Assembly: GCF_000302595.1 (NCBI RefSeq)
Contig: NZ_JH947126.1
Location: 959,223 to 1,023,222, forward strand
Direction: 5' to 3'
DNA from: Pedobacter arcticus A12
GTDB lineage: Bacteria; Bacteroidota; Bacteroidia; Sphingobacteriales; Sphingobacteriaceae
Length of the DNA stretch: 64,000 nt
Below are positions 17,578 to 27,091 of the stretch, one piece after another (positions within the stretch are counted from its first letter, which is position 1; every line of letters starts with the position of its first letter). The notes beneath the pieces are model-generated. The model made no database searches, was not told the DNA's origin, and saw only the letters and a program-made list of their open reading frames with translations. The position numbers were made by a program, and so were the translations under genes.

Positions 17578-17585
17578 CAAATCTA
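17578..17585 (-). promoter_or_regulatory. -7 box (TAGATTTG) immediately before the HipA-like gene
   Basis: Exact TAnnTTTG match on the minus strand, only 4 bases upstream of the ATG at 17573, which would make a nearly leaderless transcript. Confidence 0.4.
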
Positions 17586-17665
17586 TTTTAAAAATTTTGG
17601 ATTAGAAAGCCTTAACAAGCTTTGTAATGATGGGGTGATTTTTTGAACCGGTTTAAGATATTTAC

Positions 17666-17673
17666 TAATTTCG
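17666..17673 (+). promoter_or_regulatory. Possible -7 box (TAATTTCG) of the M1 peptidase
   Basis: One mismatch from TAnnTTTG, 13 bases before the ATG at 17687. Confidence 0.3.
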
Positions 17674-17686
17674 ATTATAGAAATCT

Positions 17687-19336
17687 ATGAAATACAGCTA
17701 CTACGCTTTCTTTTGTTTAACACTGCTTTCGCTGAGCGCTGAGGCACAGGTCACTCATGGTAACCAAACTTATAGCCGAGCAGACACCTTACGAGGGAGT
17801 TTAACTTCGCCTTACCGAACCTGTTACGATATCAACTATTACCACCTAAACGTCAAAGTAAACCCTCAAGAAAAATTTATCAGCGGAAGCAACCTTTTCA
17901 AATTTACTGCAACCACCAACTTTACAGAACTTCAGTTTGATTTATTTGCCAATTTGGAGATTGAAAAAGTTATTTACCATGGTAAACCTTTAGTATTTAA
18001 AAGAGAATTTAATGCTGTTTTTTTGAGTTTTAATGAAGAAATAGCCAGAGGAAAACAGGACAGTTTTACGGTTTACTACTTCGGGAAACCAACGGTTGCG
18101 AAAAGAGCACCTTGGGACGGCGGTTTTATTTTCGCTAAAACCGACACAGGAGAAGATTGGATTGCAACGGCCTGCCAAGGTGTGGGCGCTAGTATTTGGT
18201 ATCCAAACAAAGACCAACAAGCAGACGAAGTAGATAGCGCTTTAATCAGCATAAGCGTACCCAACAAAATTATGGATGTTTCTAACGGGCGCTTGATAGG
18301 TAAAACCGATTTAAAAAATGGCTACACCCGTTACGATTGGAAAGTTACCAACCCAATCAACAATTACAACATTGCTATAAACGCCACCAATTATGCTCAT
18401 TTTAAAGATCGCTACAAAGGTTTAAAAGGCGATTTAAGTTTAGATTATTACGTATTGCCCCAAAATATGGCAAAAGCAAAAAAACAGTTTACAGATGTAA
18501 AACGCTTGTTAACGGCTTTTGAATACTGGTTTGGTGCTTATCCTTTTTACAAGGACGGTTATAAACTTATAGAAACCCCACATTTGGGTATGGAGCACCA
18601 AAGCGGTATTGCTTACGGAAATGGTTACAAAAAAGGCTATTTAGGAACGGATTTATCTGGCACAGGCTGGGGTTTAAAATGGGATTTTATCATTGTACAT
18701 GAATCCGGGCATGAATGGTTTGGCAACAATATCACTGCAAAAGATATTGCCGATATGTGGGTGCATGAAAGCTTCACCAATTATTCCGAGAGCTTGTTTA
18801 CAGAATATTGGTATGGTAAAAAAGCTGGTGCCGAATATGTAATTGGATCAAGGAAAAACATTTTAAACGACCAACCAATTATTGGCAATTACGGCGTAAA
18901 CAAAGAAGGTTCTGGCGACATGTATTATAAAGGTGCAAACATGTTGCATACCATCCGTCAGATTATTGATGATGATAAAAAATGGCGTTCTATCTTCATA
19001 GGATTGAATCAGAAATTCGGGAAGAAAACCTGTACCGGAGATGAAATTATTGAATATTTTAACCTTCAAACGGGTTTAAACCTCAGTCCAATTTTTAATC
19101 AATATCTTAAATTCAAAAACATACCCGTTTTAGAGTTACGCCAAACCGGAAATAAGGTGGAATGTAGATGGCTATCAAACCTTGCTGAATTTAATATGCC
19201 TTTACGTTTAAATAACAAGCAGCAGACTTGGATAAATCCGAGCACAGAATGGTCTGTAATTCACAATATTAGCGACGTTAAAAACGTTGAAATCAAAAAA
19301 GATTTCTACATCGAAACAAAAATTTTGAACAACTAA
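17687..19336 (+). CDS. M1 family metallopeptidase (aminopeptidase N-like), exported
   Basis: 549 residues with a Sec signal peptide (MKYSYYAFFCLTLLSLSAEAQ). An N-terminal beta-sandwich (~30-235) is followed by a thermolysin-like catalytic domain: GMEHQSG (the exopeptidase GxMEN-type motif), zinc site HESGHEW, and the third ligand glutamate in WVHESFTNYSE 18 residues further on. It would remove N-terminal residues from peptides in the periplasm or at the surface. It is shorter than the ~850-residue PepN because it lacks the large C-terminal helical domain, as in many Bacteroidetes M1 enzymes. Confidence 0.92.
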   Translation: MKYSYYAFFCLTLLSLSAEAQVTHGNQTYSRADTLRGSLTSPYRTCYDINYYHLNVKVNPQEKFISGSNLFKFTATTNFTELQFDLFANLEIEKVIYHGKPLVFKREFNAVFLSFNEEIARGKQDSFTVYYFGKPTVAKRAPWDGGFIFAKTDTGEDWIATACQGVGASIWYPNKDQQADEVDSALISISVPNKIMDVSNGRLIGKTDLKNGYTRYDWKVTNPINNYNIAINATNYAHFKDRYKGLKGDLSLDYYVLPQNMAKAKKQFTDVKRLLTAFEYWFGAYPFYKDGYKLIETPHLGMEHQSGIAYGNGYKKGYLGTDLSGTGWGLKWDFIIVHESGHEWFGNNITAKDIADMWVHESFTNYSESLFTEYWYGKKAGAEYVIGSRKNILNDQPIIGNYGVNKEGSGDMYYKGANMLHTIRQIIDDDKKWRSIFIGLNQKFGKKTCTGDEIIEYFNLQTGLNLSPIFNQYLKFKNIPVLELRQTGNKVECRWLSNLAEFNMPLRLNNKQQTWINPSTEWSVIHNISDVKNVEIKKDFYIETKILNN

Positions 19337-19384
19337 AGCAACTATTCCATAATTTCAGCGTCTTATATAAAAACACCTTTACAG

Positions 19385-20080
19385 ATGAACAAATTTTTTC
19401 CAGTCTTTACAATCTTATTTCTTTTTACAATTTTGAGTGCTGGCACTGCAAATGCGCAAGAAAACCGAAGCGTTAAAAACTTCCATTCCATTGCAAACGC
19501 CGGAGCCGTTGAGGTTTTTGTAAAAATGGGCGACGAAGAAAGCTTGAGTATTGAGGGTTCTGATGATGACTTGGAGCGAATTGAAACGGTAGTGCAGAAC
19601 GGAATTCTAAAAATACGCACCAAGCGTGACATCAACAACTGGAACGTTGCTGTGAATACTGTTAAAGTGTTCATTACCGCTGTAAAATTAGACGCGTTAC
19701 TACAATCAGGCTCTGGAAGCATCGATTTAGACGGTGAAATGAGTTCTGCGAGTGCCGATTTCCAGTTGAGTGGTTCGGGAAGAATCATCGCATCTATGGA
19801 TACGCAAAGTGCAAAAGTAACCTTGAGTGGGTCTGGAAATATTGCTTTGGCAGGAAAAGTTGGAGAGTTAAATATAACTATGGCTGGCTCTGGCGATGTA
19901 AACGCGGATAAGTTAGAAGCAGAAAATACGAAGGTCAAAATTGCTGGAATTGGAACTGCTTACATCAATGCATCAAAAACTATCGACGCAAAAATAGTTG
20001 GTCCGGGTGCTGTGAAATACGTTGGAGAGCCCATTATTACAACCAAGAAAATAGGCGATGGTTCTGTGAGTAAAATGTAA
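19385..20080 (+). CDS. Head GIN domain protein (DUF2807), exported
   Basis: 231 residues with a signal peptide (MNKFFPVFTILFLFTILSAGTANAQ). The mature part is a repetitive beta-helix with Gly-Ser-Gly turns (LLQSGSGSIDLDG, FQLSGSGRIIA, VTLSGSGNIAL, ITMAGSGDVNA), typical of the DUF2807/head-GIN family often called putative auto-transporter adhesins. Likely periplasmic or surface-exposed; precise role unknown. It starts 48 bases after the M1 peptidase stop and may be co-transcribed with it. Confidence 0.88.
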   Translation: MNKFFPVFTILFLFTILSAGTANAQENRSVKNFHSIANAGAVEVFVKMGDEESLSIEGSDDDLERIETVVQNGILKIRTKRDINNWNVAVNTVKVFITAVKLDALLQSGSGSIDLDGEMSSASADFQLSGSGRIIASMDTQSAKVTLSGSGNIALAGKVGELNITMAGSGDVNADKLEAENTKVKIAGIGTAYINASKTIDAKIVGPGAVKYVGEPIITTKKIGDGSVSKM

Positions 20081-20203
20081 TCTCAGTTCGTTAAATTCAA
20101 GATTCATTAGTATTTAACACTTGTTTTTTGGAAGACTTAAATCTATAACGGGTAACATTTTTTTATCCGTATCTGGGTATGATAAATCGATTTTAATAAA
20201 ACC

Positions 20204-22240
20204 CTAACTTTTTGGAAACTCTATAAAAAATGTAGTACCGACATCAACATTGCCTTCAAACCAAATTTTACCGCTGTGTTTTTCCATTATTTTTCTAGAT
20301 ATAGACAAACCTAAGCCGAACGGTTGTTCGCCACTTGTACCTGTTCTTTTAGCCTCTGTAAACATGTCAAAAACACTTTCTTTATCCTTATCAGCAATCC
20401 CAATCCCGTTATCAGAAACATAAATAACAATACTGCTTTTATACTCTTTTATACCAGTTTTTATTACGCCACCAATCAAACTAAATTTTATCGCATTTAC
20501 CAACAGGTTATTTAAAACTCTCCAAACTTTTTCATAGTTCACCTTTGAGAAAACCGGTTCATCTAGCTCTTGGTTTTCAAAAATTATCTGTTGTTGCTTC
20601 TCCTTAGCTTTAAACTGCAACAGTTCTACCGAATCATAAAGTAAAGCTTTCAAATCTAGACTTTGAGTTTCAATTGGGGTATCTTCATTGGCTAAACCCG
20701 TTTTAAGCAACTCATTAATCATCTCTATAGAATGTAAGCCCGTACTTTCAATAAGCTTAAGCATTTTGGAGCTCTCTTCATCAAAGTTGTCATCATCTAA
20801 AAGCGCAGATGCTAAACCTGACATTCCTGATAATGGATTTCGTAGATCATGTGCCATTATCCGCATAATCCGAATATAATTTTTGTTTGCCCGCTCCAGC
20901 TCATCAATCGCTGAGGTAATTGCTTCATTATCCTTAACAGACTCTCGATGCAGTCTTTTAACTTTTCTTAGGTTATGGTAAACTAACGTGATAATAATTA
21001 AAATCAACACTAAAAACTCTATTAATCCGGCCACATAAATCCTTCTAACCTGGTCGCTATGACGGAGTTTAGTCAGTTCCTGTCTTTCCACAATAGACTT
21101 CATTTCCTTAGCAACATCCAGATTAGAAATCTCTTCATTTTTTAATGCTAAAGAATCAGAGGTATCGGAATATAACTTTTGATAGTAAAAAGCACTATCG
21201 GGCTGGTTGCTTCTATGAAAGTAATCTGCGTATTTTTTGTACCACAAGAGCGTATATAAATCTGGTTTTTGATTCTTGATATCCAACAATGATCTGCTTT
21301 TATTAAAAGCAAGCAGTGCTTTATTATATTGCCCGTTAAGGGTATAAATCTCGGCCAATTTTAGATACGGAGGAATTAAAATATCACCCTTAGGATCTTT
21401 GTTCATGGCTAAACTCTTTTGTACATAGGCTTCTGCCAATGGCAGGTTGCCAAGCTTTAAGTTTAAGCCTCCTAAATTATCGTACAAAATACCTCTCATT
21501 AGGTTGGCGTAATCTGTGTTGATTTCACCAGCCTTTTCAACTTCTGCTATTCGCTCTTCAAACAGTTTATAATATTTGGCAGCGCTATCTAACTGCCTAT
21601 TTTTAAAATAAAAGAAACCAGCGTTATTTAAACACATCTCGGGTCTATAATAACTAGCCCTTAACAGTTTCTGCTCCTGACAATGCTTTGTTAGATAATA
21701 AGACTTTAGGTTGTACTCGGCGGCTCTTACATAATCTTTTTGATCTGAATAAAGTTGCGCAAAACGACTAAATAAATAACCTTTCTTGCAGTCTTTTTCC
21801 AGAGGCAATGATTTAGCCTCCACATAAAAATTTAGTGCTGTTAGCTGGTTTCCATTTTCATAACTAACGTCTCCGTTAAGCACTAGCGTTTTAAAATACA
21901 GATCCAGGTGCTCATCTCTAAACAACTCATCGTCAAACATTTTCAATGTTTTCTGCGCTAATGATGAGCGTATTGGCGCTAGTTTCTTTTCAGCAATTGC
22001 ATACAAAACCTGATAATTTACAACCTGCGCCTTATTACTGTAATTATTTATATCTACAGTTTGTAATAGCATTAGAGCTTTAGCTTTATCAGCAGCTAAA
22101 ATCAGGCTATCGGCTATATTTAAAGTGTCATGGAGTTTGTCATCTTTCTTAGCATGTTTTTCTTCGCAGGATGAAAAACTAACTACAGCAAAAATAAGAT
22201 ACCCAATTATCCAATTAACGGAAGTAAACTTATTTTTCAT
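20204..22240 (-). CDS. Tetratricopeptide-repeat sensor histidine kinase (lipoprotein signal)
   Basis: 678 residues. The N-terminus ends in FSSC, a lipobox-like signal. TPR-type helices fill ~45-395 (e.g. LGNLPLAEAYVQKSLAMNKDP), a single membrane helix lies at ~412-432 (LIEFLVLILIIITLVY), then a HisKA domain with the phospho-acceptor in MAHDLRNPLSG and an HATPase domain (NNLLVNAIKFS, DNGIGI, FGLGLSISRKIMEKH). This is a Bacteroidetes periplasmic-TPR kinase layout. No response regulator gene is adjacent, so the partner is unlinked. A -7 box lies 46 bases upstream of the start. Confidence 0.92.
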   Translation of the reverse strand: MKNKFTSVNWIIGYLIFAVVSFSSCEEKHAKKDDKLHDTLNIADSLILAADKAKALMLLQTVDINNYSNKAQVVNYQVLYAIAEKKLAPIRSSLAQKTLKMFDDELFRDEHLDLYFKTLVLNGDVSYENGNQLTALNFYVEAKSLPLEKDCKKGYLFSRFAQLYSDQKDYVRAAEYNLKSYYLTKHCQEQKLLRASYYRPEMCLNNAGFFYFKNRQLDSAAKYYKLFEERIAEVEKAGEINTDYANLMRGILYDNLGGLNLKLGNLPLAEAYVQKSLAMNKDPKGDILIPPYLKLAEIYTLNGQYNKALLAFNKSRSLLDIKNQKPDLYTLLWYKKYADYFHRSNQPDSAFYYQKLYSDTSDSLALKNEEISNLDVAKEMKSIVERQELTKLRHSDQVRRIYVAGLIEFLVLILIIITLVYHNLRKVKRLHRESVKDNEAITSAIDELERANKNYIRIMRIMAHDLRNPLSGMSGLASALLDDDNFDEESSKMLKLIESTGLHSIEMINELLKTGLANEDTPIETQSLDLKALLYDSVELLQFKAKEKQQQIIFENQELDEPVFSKVNYEKVWRVLNNLLVNAIKFSLIGGVIKTGIKEYKSSIVIYVSDNGIGIADKDKESVFDMFTEAKRTGTSGEQPFGLGLSISRKIMEKHSGKIWFEGNVDVGTTFFIEFPKS

Positions 22241-22285
22241 AGAGAGCAGGTAATGTATTCCAAAGGAATACTTAATTCAAAGGTG

Positions 22286-22293
22286 CAAATTTA
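22286..22293 (-). promoter_or_regulatory. -7 box (TAAATTTG) of the histidine kinase gene
   Basis: Exact TAnnTTTG match on the minus strand, 46 bases upstream of the ATG at 22240. Confidence 0.4.
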
Positions 22294-22486
22294 AAATAAA
22301 TAATTGAACCGTAATATCATCCGCTAAATTTTCGTTTGATGATTCTCAAAGTTTTCAAAGGATAAGTATTTGAATACAACGCCAAATTCCAAAAAAACGA
22401 GCTACATAAAAGAAGGGTAAATCTGCTATAAACACTTATTTCTAAAAAACATAAAAGACTTCGGGTAAAAAAAACTAAATTCGAAA

Positions 22487-22840
22487 ATGGGTTTATTAAC
22501 TGTTGTATTATTAAACATCTTAACGCTTACTGCGCCGGTAGATAGTATCTCAAAAACCGGAAAAGCAACCTATTACGCAAAAAAGTTTGAAGGCAGAAAG
22601 ACCACTAGTGGAGCAGTTTATAGGGCAAACAAATTTACCGCCGCACATAAAACATTACCCTTCGGCACAGAGGTTACCGTAACCAATTTAAATAACAACA
22701 AGTCTGTAACGGTTGTAATTAACGACAGAGGTCCGTTCGGTAAAGGACTAATCATTGACCTATCTGTTATTGCCGCAAAAGAAATTGGATTATACAGCAA
22801 AGGGATAGTACCTTGCAAAATCACCTACGAGGTACCTTAA
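22487..22840 (+). CDS. RlpA-like double-psi beta-barrel septal ring lytic transglycosylase family protein
   Basis: 117 residues: a short N-terminal hydrophobic signal (MGLLTVVLLNILTLTAPVDS) and one DPBB domain with GKATYYAKKFEGRKTTSG, AAHKTLPFGT and the catalytic-Asp block INDRGPF. Proteins of this family cleave denuded glycan strands of peptidoglycan in the periplasm. No SPOR domain is present, so this is the minimal form. It ends before a terminator that separates it from the riboswitch-controlled nrd genes. Confidence 0.88.
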   Translation: MGLLTVVLLNILTLTAPVDSISKTGKATYYAKKFEGRKTTSGAVYRANKFTAAHKTLPFGTEVTVTNLNNNKSVTVVINDRGPFGKGLIIDLSVIAAKEIGLYSKGIVPCKITYEVP

Positions 22841-22884
22841 AACCACGCTCATTCTTGCCCAATCACACAAATGTTGATAACAAC

Positions 22885-22924
22885 AAAGCCTGTTTAAAAC
22901 TTGATTAAGCAGGCTTCATTTTTT
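22885..22924 (+). terminator. Terminator of the RlpA-like gene
   Basis: AAGCCTG / CAGGCTT stem, possibly extended by TTAA pairs, followed by CATTTTTT. It insulates the riboswitch leader from the gene upstream. Confidence 0.7.
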
Positions 22925-22929
22925 AAGCT

Positions 22930-22937
22930 TAGTTTTG
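22930..22937 (+). promoter_or_regulatory. -7 box (TAGTTTTG) for the riboswitch-nrdBA transcript
   Basis: Exact TAnnTTTG match between the upstream terminator and the cobalamin aptamer, about right for a start site near 22944. Confidence 0.5.
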
Positions 22938-22949
22938 TAACAGTTATTA

Positions 22950-23165
22950 AAATACTTGTTTCGGTTTTGGGTGTTAACACGCCAAAATTAAAAGGGAACC
23001 GTGTTAAAATCACGGGCTGACGATGCAACTGTAATTCTGTTTTGCTGTATTTGGACATAGCATCAAAAATCTACAAAATAAAATATCACTGAGCGCACAC
23101 CGCAATTGGGAAGATGTTTTGTAAACGGAAGAGCCAGGAGACCTGCCAAATGAGTTTTTCAAGAC
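22950..23165 (+). promoter_or_regulatory. Cobalamin (B12) riboswitch upstream of nrdB
   Basis: The conserved aptamer elements are present in order: GGGAA at 22994-22998 with the following GTGTTAAAATCACGG arm, GCTGACGATGCAACTGTAA (class consensus GCTG..CCGCAACTGTAA) ending at 23034, a GGGAAG block before the B12 box, and the B12 box AGCCAGGAGACCTGCC at 23132-23147. The nrdB ATG follows 120 bases later. Known members of the class switch expression off when adenosylcobalamin (or a related cobalamin) binds. The region after the B12 box (23148-23266) would be the expression platform; I could not settle whether it acts on translation or termination. Confidence 0.95.
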
Positions 23166-23266
23166 TTTCACGTAAAAGGTTTTGATAAAAGCATCTGATT
23201 GCTGCATCCGGAGCAGTGTTCCTACCCTTTTGTCAATTCCTGTTTGTTAATTTTTAAAACTTAAAC

Positions 23267-24235
23267 ATGCAACAGGAAGAAGTATTACTCAAAGAAAACA
23301 AAGACCGCTTTGTTATTTTACCGATCAACTATCCCGCAATTTGGGAGATGTACAAACGCCACGAGGCTAGTTTTTGGACCGCCGAAGAAATTGACTTATC
23401 TGCAGATCAAAAAGACTGGGATAATTTAACAGATGGCGAGCGGCATTTTATTGGCCATGTTTTGGCATTTTTTGCAGCCAGTGATGGTATTGTAAACGAA
23501 AACCTGGCTATCAACTTTATGCGAGAAGTTCAAGTGCCAGAAGCCAGGTGTTTTTACGGTTTCCAGATTATGATGGAGAACATCCACTCAGAAACCTACG
23601 CTCTGCTCATCGACACCTACATCAAAAATCCTAAAGAAAAAGACCATTTATTACACGCTATTGATACCGTTCCATGCGTTACCCGAAAAGCTAACTGGGC
23701 TTTAAAATGGATCGAAAACGGAACTTTTGCACAACGTTTGGTAGCTTTTGCAGCGGTTGAAGGCATCTTTTTTAGCGGAAGTTTCTGCTCTATTTTCTGG
23801 TTAAAGAAAAGAGGTTTAATGCCAGGTTTAACCTTTAGCAATGAACTGATATCTAGAGACGAAGGATTACACTGCGAATTTGCTTGTTTGCTTTACGGAA
23901 TGCTAGCCAATAAAATGAGTAAAGACGAAGTTTACGACATTATTAAAGAAGCGGTAGAAATAGAAAAAGAGTTTGTTACAGATGCTTTACCAGTTGATTT
24001 AATTGGCATGAACGCTCGCTTAATGCAACAGTATATTGAGTTTGTTGCCGATAGATGGGTTACTGAGCTTGGCTATCCATTGATTTACAATGCAACCAAT
24101 CCATTCGATTTTATGGAGATGATTTCCTTACAGGGAAAAACCAATTTCTTTGAAAAACGCGTTGGCGATTACCAGAAAAGTGGCGTATTGGGCGATGCCG
24201 CAAGTCAGTCTTTTTCTTTGGAAGAAGATTTTTAA
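23267..24235 (+). CDS. nrdB: Ribonucleoside-diphosphate reductase, small (beta) subunit, class Ia
   Basis: 322 residues. Carboxylate and histidine iron ligands are visible: the EEIDLSAD block (~40-47), E104 and H107 in [10 protein letters not shown], and the radical tyrosine Y111 at the spacing E-x2-H-x3-Y seen in E. coli NrdB (E115/H118/Y122). A later ligand set is in [12 protein letters not shown] and DEGLHCEFA. With NrdA it reduces ribonucleoside diphosphates to deoxy forms using a diiron-tyrosyl radical and oxygen, without B12. It is the first gene behind a cobalamin riboswitch, with nrdA 111 bases downstream. Confidence 0.95.
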   Translation: MQQEEVLLKENKDRFVILPINYPAIWEMYKRHEASFWTAEEIDLSADQKDWDNLTDGERHFIGHVLAFFAASDGIVNENLAINFMREVQVPEARCFYGFQIMMENIHSETYALLIDTYIKNPKEKDHLLHAIDTVPCVTRKANWALKWIENGTFAQRLVAFAAVEGIFFSGSFCSIFWLKKRGLMPGLTFSNELISRDEGLHCEFACLLYGMLANKMSKDEVYDIIKEAVEIEKEFVTDALPVDLIGMNARLMQQYIEFVADRWVTELGYPLIYNATNPFDFMEMISLQGKTNFFEKRVGDYQKSGVLGDAASQSFSLEEDF

Positions 24236-24252
24236 TAAGTAGCAAGACACAA

Positions 24253-24315
24253 GTAGCAAGTATCAAGACACTTAATTAGCTGACAAACTGTGCAGATCAT
24301 CTTGATACTTGATAC
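24253..24315. repeat. Inverted repeat between nrdB and nrdA
   Basis: Arms 24253-24268 (GTAGCAAGTATCAAGA) and 24300-24315 pair at 15 of 16 positions around a 31-base loop. Its simple-sequence character (caag/gtatc) resembles dispersed Pedobacter-type intergenic filler. In the mRNA it would form a stable intercistronic hairpin, without a T-tract. Confidence 0.65.
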
Positions 24316-24346
24316 TAACTACTCGATACTAAAAAACTAAAACAAG

Positions 24347-26707
24347 ATGTTCGTAATAAAAAGAGACGGTAGAAAAGAGACCGTAAAATTTGATAAAATA
24401 ACTTCTCGGATAGAGAAATTGAGTTATAGCCTACATCAGGATTTTATTGATGCTGCTGAAGTAGCTAAAAAAGTTATTGATGGAATATACGACGGTGTAA
24501 CTACTTCTGAGCTGGGTAGTTTAGCTGCAGAAACCGCTGCTTCCTTAACTACCCGCCATCCAGATTATGCTTTACTGGCTTCACGTATTGCTGTTTCTAA
24601 TTTGCATAAAAATACCGTAAAATCATTCTCCGAAACCATGAAAATGCTCCATGGTTACATCGATAAAAAAACGGGTAAAAATGCCTCGCTAATTGCGGAT
24701 GATGTGATGCAGATTATAGCAGATAACGCAGATCTTTTAGATAGTACAATTATTTATGATCGTGATTTTGCATTCGATTATTTTGGATTCAAAACCCTAG
24801 AGCGGTCCTATCTTTTAAAAATAGACGGTAAAATTGCCGAACGCCCGCAACACCTTTTTATGCGTGTATCTGTGGGCATTCATAAAAACGATTTAGAAAG
24901 TGTAATTAAAACTTACACTTTAATGAGCGAAAAATGGTTTATCCACGCAACACCTACTCTTTTCAATGCTTCAACACCGAAGCCACAAATGTCGAGCTGC
25001 TTTTTGGTAGCGATGAAAGATGACAGTATTGAAGGCATTTACAGCACCTTAATGCAAACAGCAAAAATATCGCAAAGTGCTGGTGGAATTGGTTTAAGCA
25101 TTCATAATGTTAGAGCCACAGGTTCATACATTAGCGGTACAAACGGAACTAGCAATGGTATTGTACCAATGCTAAAAGTTTTTAACGATACCGCAAGATA
25201 TGTTGACCAAGGTGGAGGCAAACGCAAAGGAGCTTTCGCGATTTATTTGGAACCATGGCATGCAGATATTTTTGCCTTCTTAGATCTGAAAAAGAATCAC
25301 GGAGCAGAAGAAAACAGAGCCCGTGATTTGTTTTACGCACTTTGGATTTCTGATTTATTTATGAAACGCGTAGAAGCAGATGGGGAATGGAGTTTATTTT
25401 GCCCACACGAATCTCCGGGTTTGGCAGATTGCTATGGCGATGAATTTGAAAAACTATACACAAGGTACGAAGCTGAAGGAAAAGCCCGCAAAACAATAAA
25501 AGCGCAAGAGCTATGGTTTGCCATTTTGGATTCTCAGATTGAAACTGGAACGCCTTACCTATTGTACAAGGATGCGGCCAACAGTAAATCGAATCAAAAA
25601 AACTTAGGTACAATCAAAAGTTCAAATCTATGTACCGAGATTTTGGAATATACCTCACCAGAGGAAGTTGCGGTTTGTAATTTAGCTTCGGTTTCTCTGC
25701 CATCGTATATTGAAAACGGCGAATTCAACCATCAAAAACTTTATGAAGTTGCTTATCAGATTACCATTAACCTTAACCGAATTATCGACAATAATTATTA
25801 CCCGGTTGAAGAGGCAAGGTATTCCAACTTCCGCCACCGCCCAATTGGCTTAGGTGTGCAAGGTTTGGCAGATGCTTTTATGTTGCTGAAAATGCCGTTT
25901 GAAAGTGAAGGCGCCAAACAATTGAATATTGATATTTTCGAAACGCTTTATTTTTCTGCCATGCAAGCTTCTGCTGATTTGGCAATTAAAGAAGGTGCTT
26001 ATGACACTTTTAAAGGCTCACCGCTATCAGAAGGTAAGTTTCAGTTTGATTTGTGGAATGTAAAACCAACAAGTAAAAGATGGGATTGGGATAAATTGCG
26101 CAAACAAGTTGTTAAAACCGGTGTCAGAAACTCGCTGTTATTAGCGCCAATGCCTACTGCTTCTACTTCTCAAATTTTAGGCAACAACGAATGTTTTGAA
26201 CCTTATACTTCTAATATCTACTCTCGCAGGGTATTAAGTGGCGAGTTTGTGGTTGTAAACAAACATTTACTAAAAGATTTGGTAGAATTAGGTTTGTGGG
26301 ACAACAAAATGAAAGAACAGATCATTTTGGCTAACGGTTCTGTTCAAAATATAGAAAATATCCCAGCGCATATCAAGGAGCTTTATAAAACTGTTTGGGA
26401 AATTAAAATGAGAACCATTATTGATATGGCTGCAGACAGAGGTGCTTACATCTGCCAGTCGCAATCTTTAAACCTATTCATTAATTCGCCTACAGCATCT
26501 AAGCTAACTTCAATGCATTTTTATGCTTGGAAAAAAGGCTTAAAAACCGGCATGTACTATTTGCGTACGCAAGCAGCCAGTCAGGCGATCAAATTTAGCG
26601 TACAAAGTCAGGCGATAAAAGAAATTGACCCCGTAATAAACGCTACGGAAATAATAGAGGGAGAAAGCTGTAGCATGGAAGAAGGATGTTTATCCTGTAG
26701 TGCGTAA
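24347..26707 (+). CDS. nrdA: Ribonucleoside-diphosphate reductase, large (alpha) subunit, class Ia
   Basis: 786 residues. An N-terminal ATP-cone (~1-90, [16 protein letters not shown]) indicates overall allosteric control by ATP/dATP. The ten-stranded barrel carries the active-site elements MSSCFLV, NLCTEI and the tyrosine-pair region [22 protein letters not shown]. The C-terminal tail GCLSCSA holds the CxxC pair that exchanges electrons with thioredoxin or glutaredoxin. Catalyses NDP reduction with NrdB. A strong terminator follows, so riboswitch-nrdB-nrdA form one unit. Confidence 0.95.
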   Translation: MFVIKRDGRKETVKFDKITSRIEKLSYSLHQDFIDAAEVAKKVIDGIYDGVTTSELGSLAAETAASLTTRHPDYALLASRIAVSNLHKNTVKSFSETMKMLHGYIDKKTGKNASLIADDVMQIIADNADLLDSTIIYDRDFAFDYFGFKTLERSYLLKIDGKIAERPQHLFMRVSVGIHKNDLESVIKTYTLMSEKWFIHATPTLFNASTPKPQMSSCFLVAMKDDSIEGIYSTLMQTAKISQSAGGIGLSIHNVRATGSYISGTNGTSNGIVPMLKVFNDTARYVDQGGGKRKGAFAIYLEPWHADIFAFLDLKKNHGAEENRARDLFYALWISDLFMKRVEADGEWSLFCPHESPGLADCYGDEFEKLYTRYEAEGKARKTIKAQELWFAILDSQIETGTPYLLYKDAANSKSNQKNLGTIKSSNLCTEILEYTSPEEVAVCNLASVSLPSYIENGEFNHQKLYEVAYQITINLNRIIDNNYYPVEEARYSNFRHRPIGLGVQGLADAFMLLKMPFESEGAKQLNIDIFETLYFSAMQASADLAIKEGAYDTFKGSPLSEGKFQFDLWNVKPTSKRWDWDKLRKQVVKTGVRNSLLLAPMPTASTSQILGNNECFEPYTSNIYSRRVLSGEFVVVNKHLLKDLVELGLWDNKMKEQIILANGSVQNIENIPAHIKELYKTVWEIKMRTIIDMAADRGAYICQSQSLNLFINSPTASKLTSMHFYAWKKGLKTGMYYLRTQAASQAIKFSVQSQAIKEIDPVINATEIIEGESCSMEEGCLSCSA

Positions 26708-26727
26708 AACGATTAGATTAACATCAT

Positions 26728-26764
26728 AAAGAGAGTTTAGTTTTAGTTAACTAGGCTCTCTTTT
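26728..26764 (+). terminator. Terminator of nrdBA
   Basis: AAAGAGAGTTTAG pairs with CTAGGCTCTCTTT (two G-U pairs), followed by TTTT. Confidence 0.8.
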
Positions 26765-26775
26765 CATAAAAGGAC

Positions 26776-26783
26776 TATCTTTA
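26776..26783 (+). promoter_or_regulatory. Possible -7 box (TATCTTTA) of the CWC protein gene
   Basis: One mismatch from TAnnTTTG, just after the nrdBA terminator and 30 bases before the ATG. Confidence 0.35.
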
Positions 26784-26813
26784 CGTTTTGAAAACGCAAT
26801 TTCCAAAACTTAA

Positions 26814-27032
26814 ATGAGCACCCCAGCATACACCAAACATGAGGTTATTATTTGTGAGCGTTGCCAACTGAAAATAGAATGCAAAGCAAACAACTTTACA
26901 CAGTGCCAATGCAGTAAGGTGGTTTTAAACCTCAACGAGGTTCAATATGTATCAGAAAATTATGAAGGTTGCTTGTGTGCCAGCTGTTTACTAGAATTGC
27001 AACGGGAGTATCAAAAAATACTGAAGGAATAG
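26814..27032 (+). CDS. Cysteine-rich CWC family small protein
   Basis: 72 residues with six to seven cysteines in the CWC pattern: CERCQLKIECK...CQCSKVVLN...CLCASCLLEL. The tryptophan of the name motif is replaced (QCQC instead of CWC). Likely binds zinc or another metal through the paired CxxC/CxC groups; function unknown. Its own weak promoter and a shared bidirectional terminator make it a single-gene unit. Confidence 0.8.
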   Translation: MSTPAYTKHEVIICERCQLKIECKANNFTQCQCSKVVLNLNEVQYVSENYEGCLCASCLLELQREYQKILKE

Positions 27033-27039
27033 AACAAAA

Positions 27040-27066
27040 AAAGACCGACAAATTCTGTCGGTCTTT
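27040..27066. terminator. Bidirectional terminator between convergent genes
   Basis: Perfect 11-bp stem AAAGACCGACA / TGTCGGTCTTT with a 5-base loop, an A-run on the left and T-rich sequence on the right; it can serve both the CWC gene (+) and the porin-like gene (-). Confidence 0.85.
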
Positions 27067-27091
27067 CTCTTAAACTTTGTTTTTCTTGACT

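Noticed and set aside
19363-19938. 191-codon open frame on the minus strand
   Set aside because: Opposite the GIN-domain gene, whose signal peptide and Gly-Ser-Gly repeats are clearly the coding sense.
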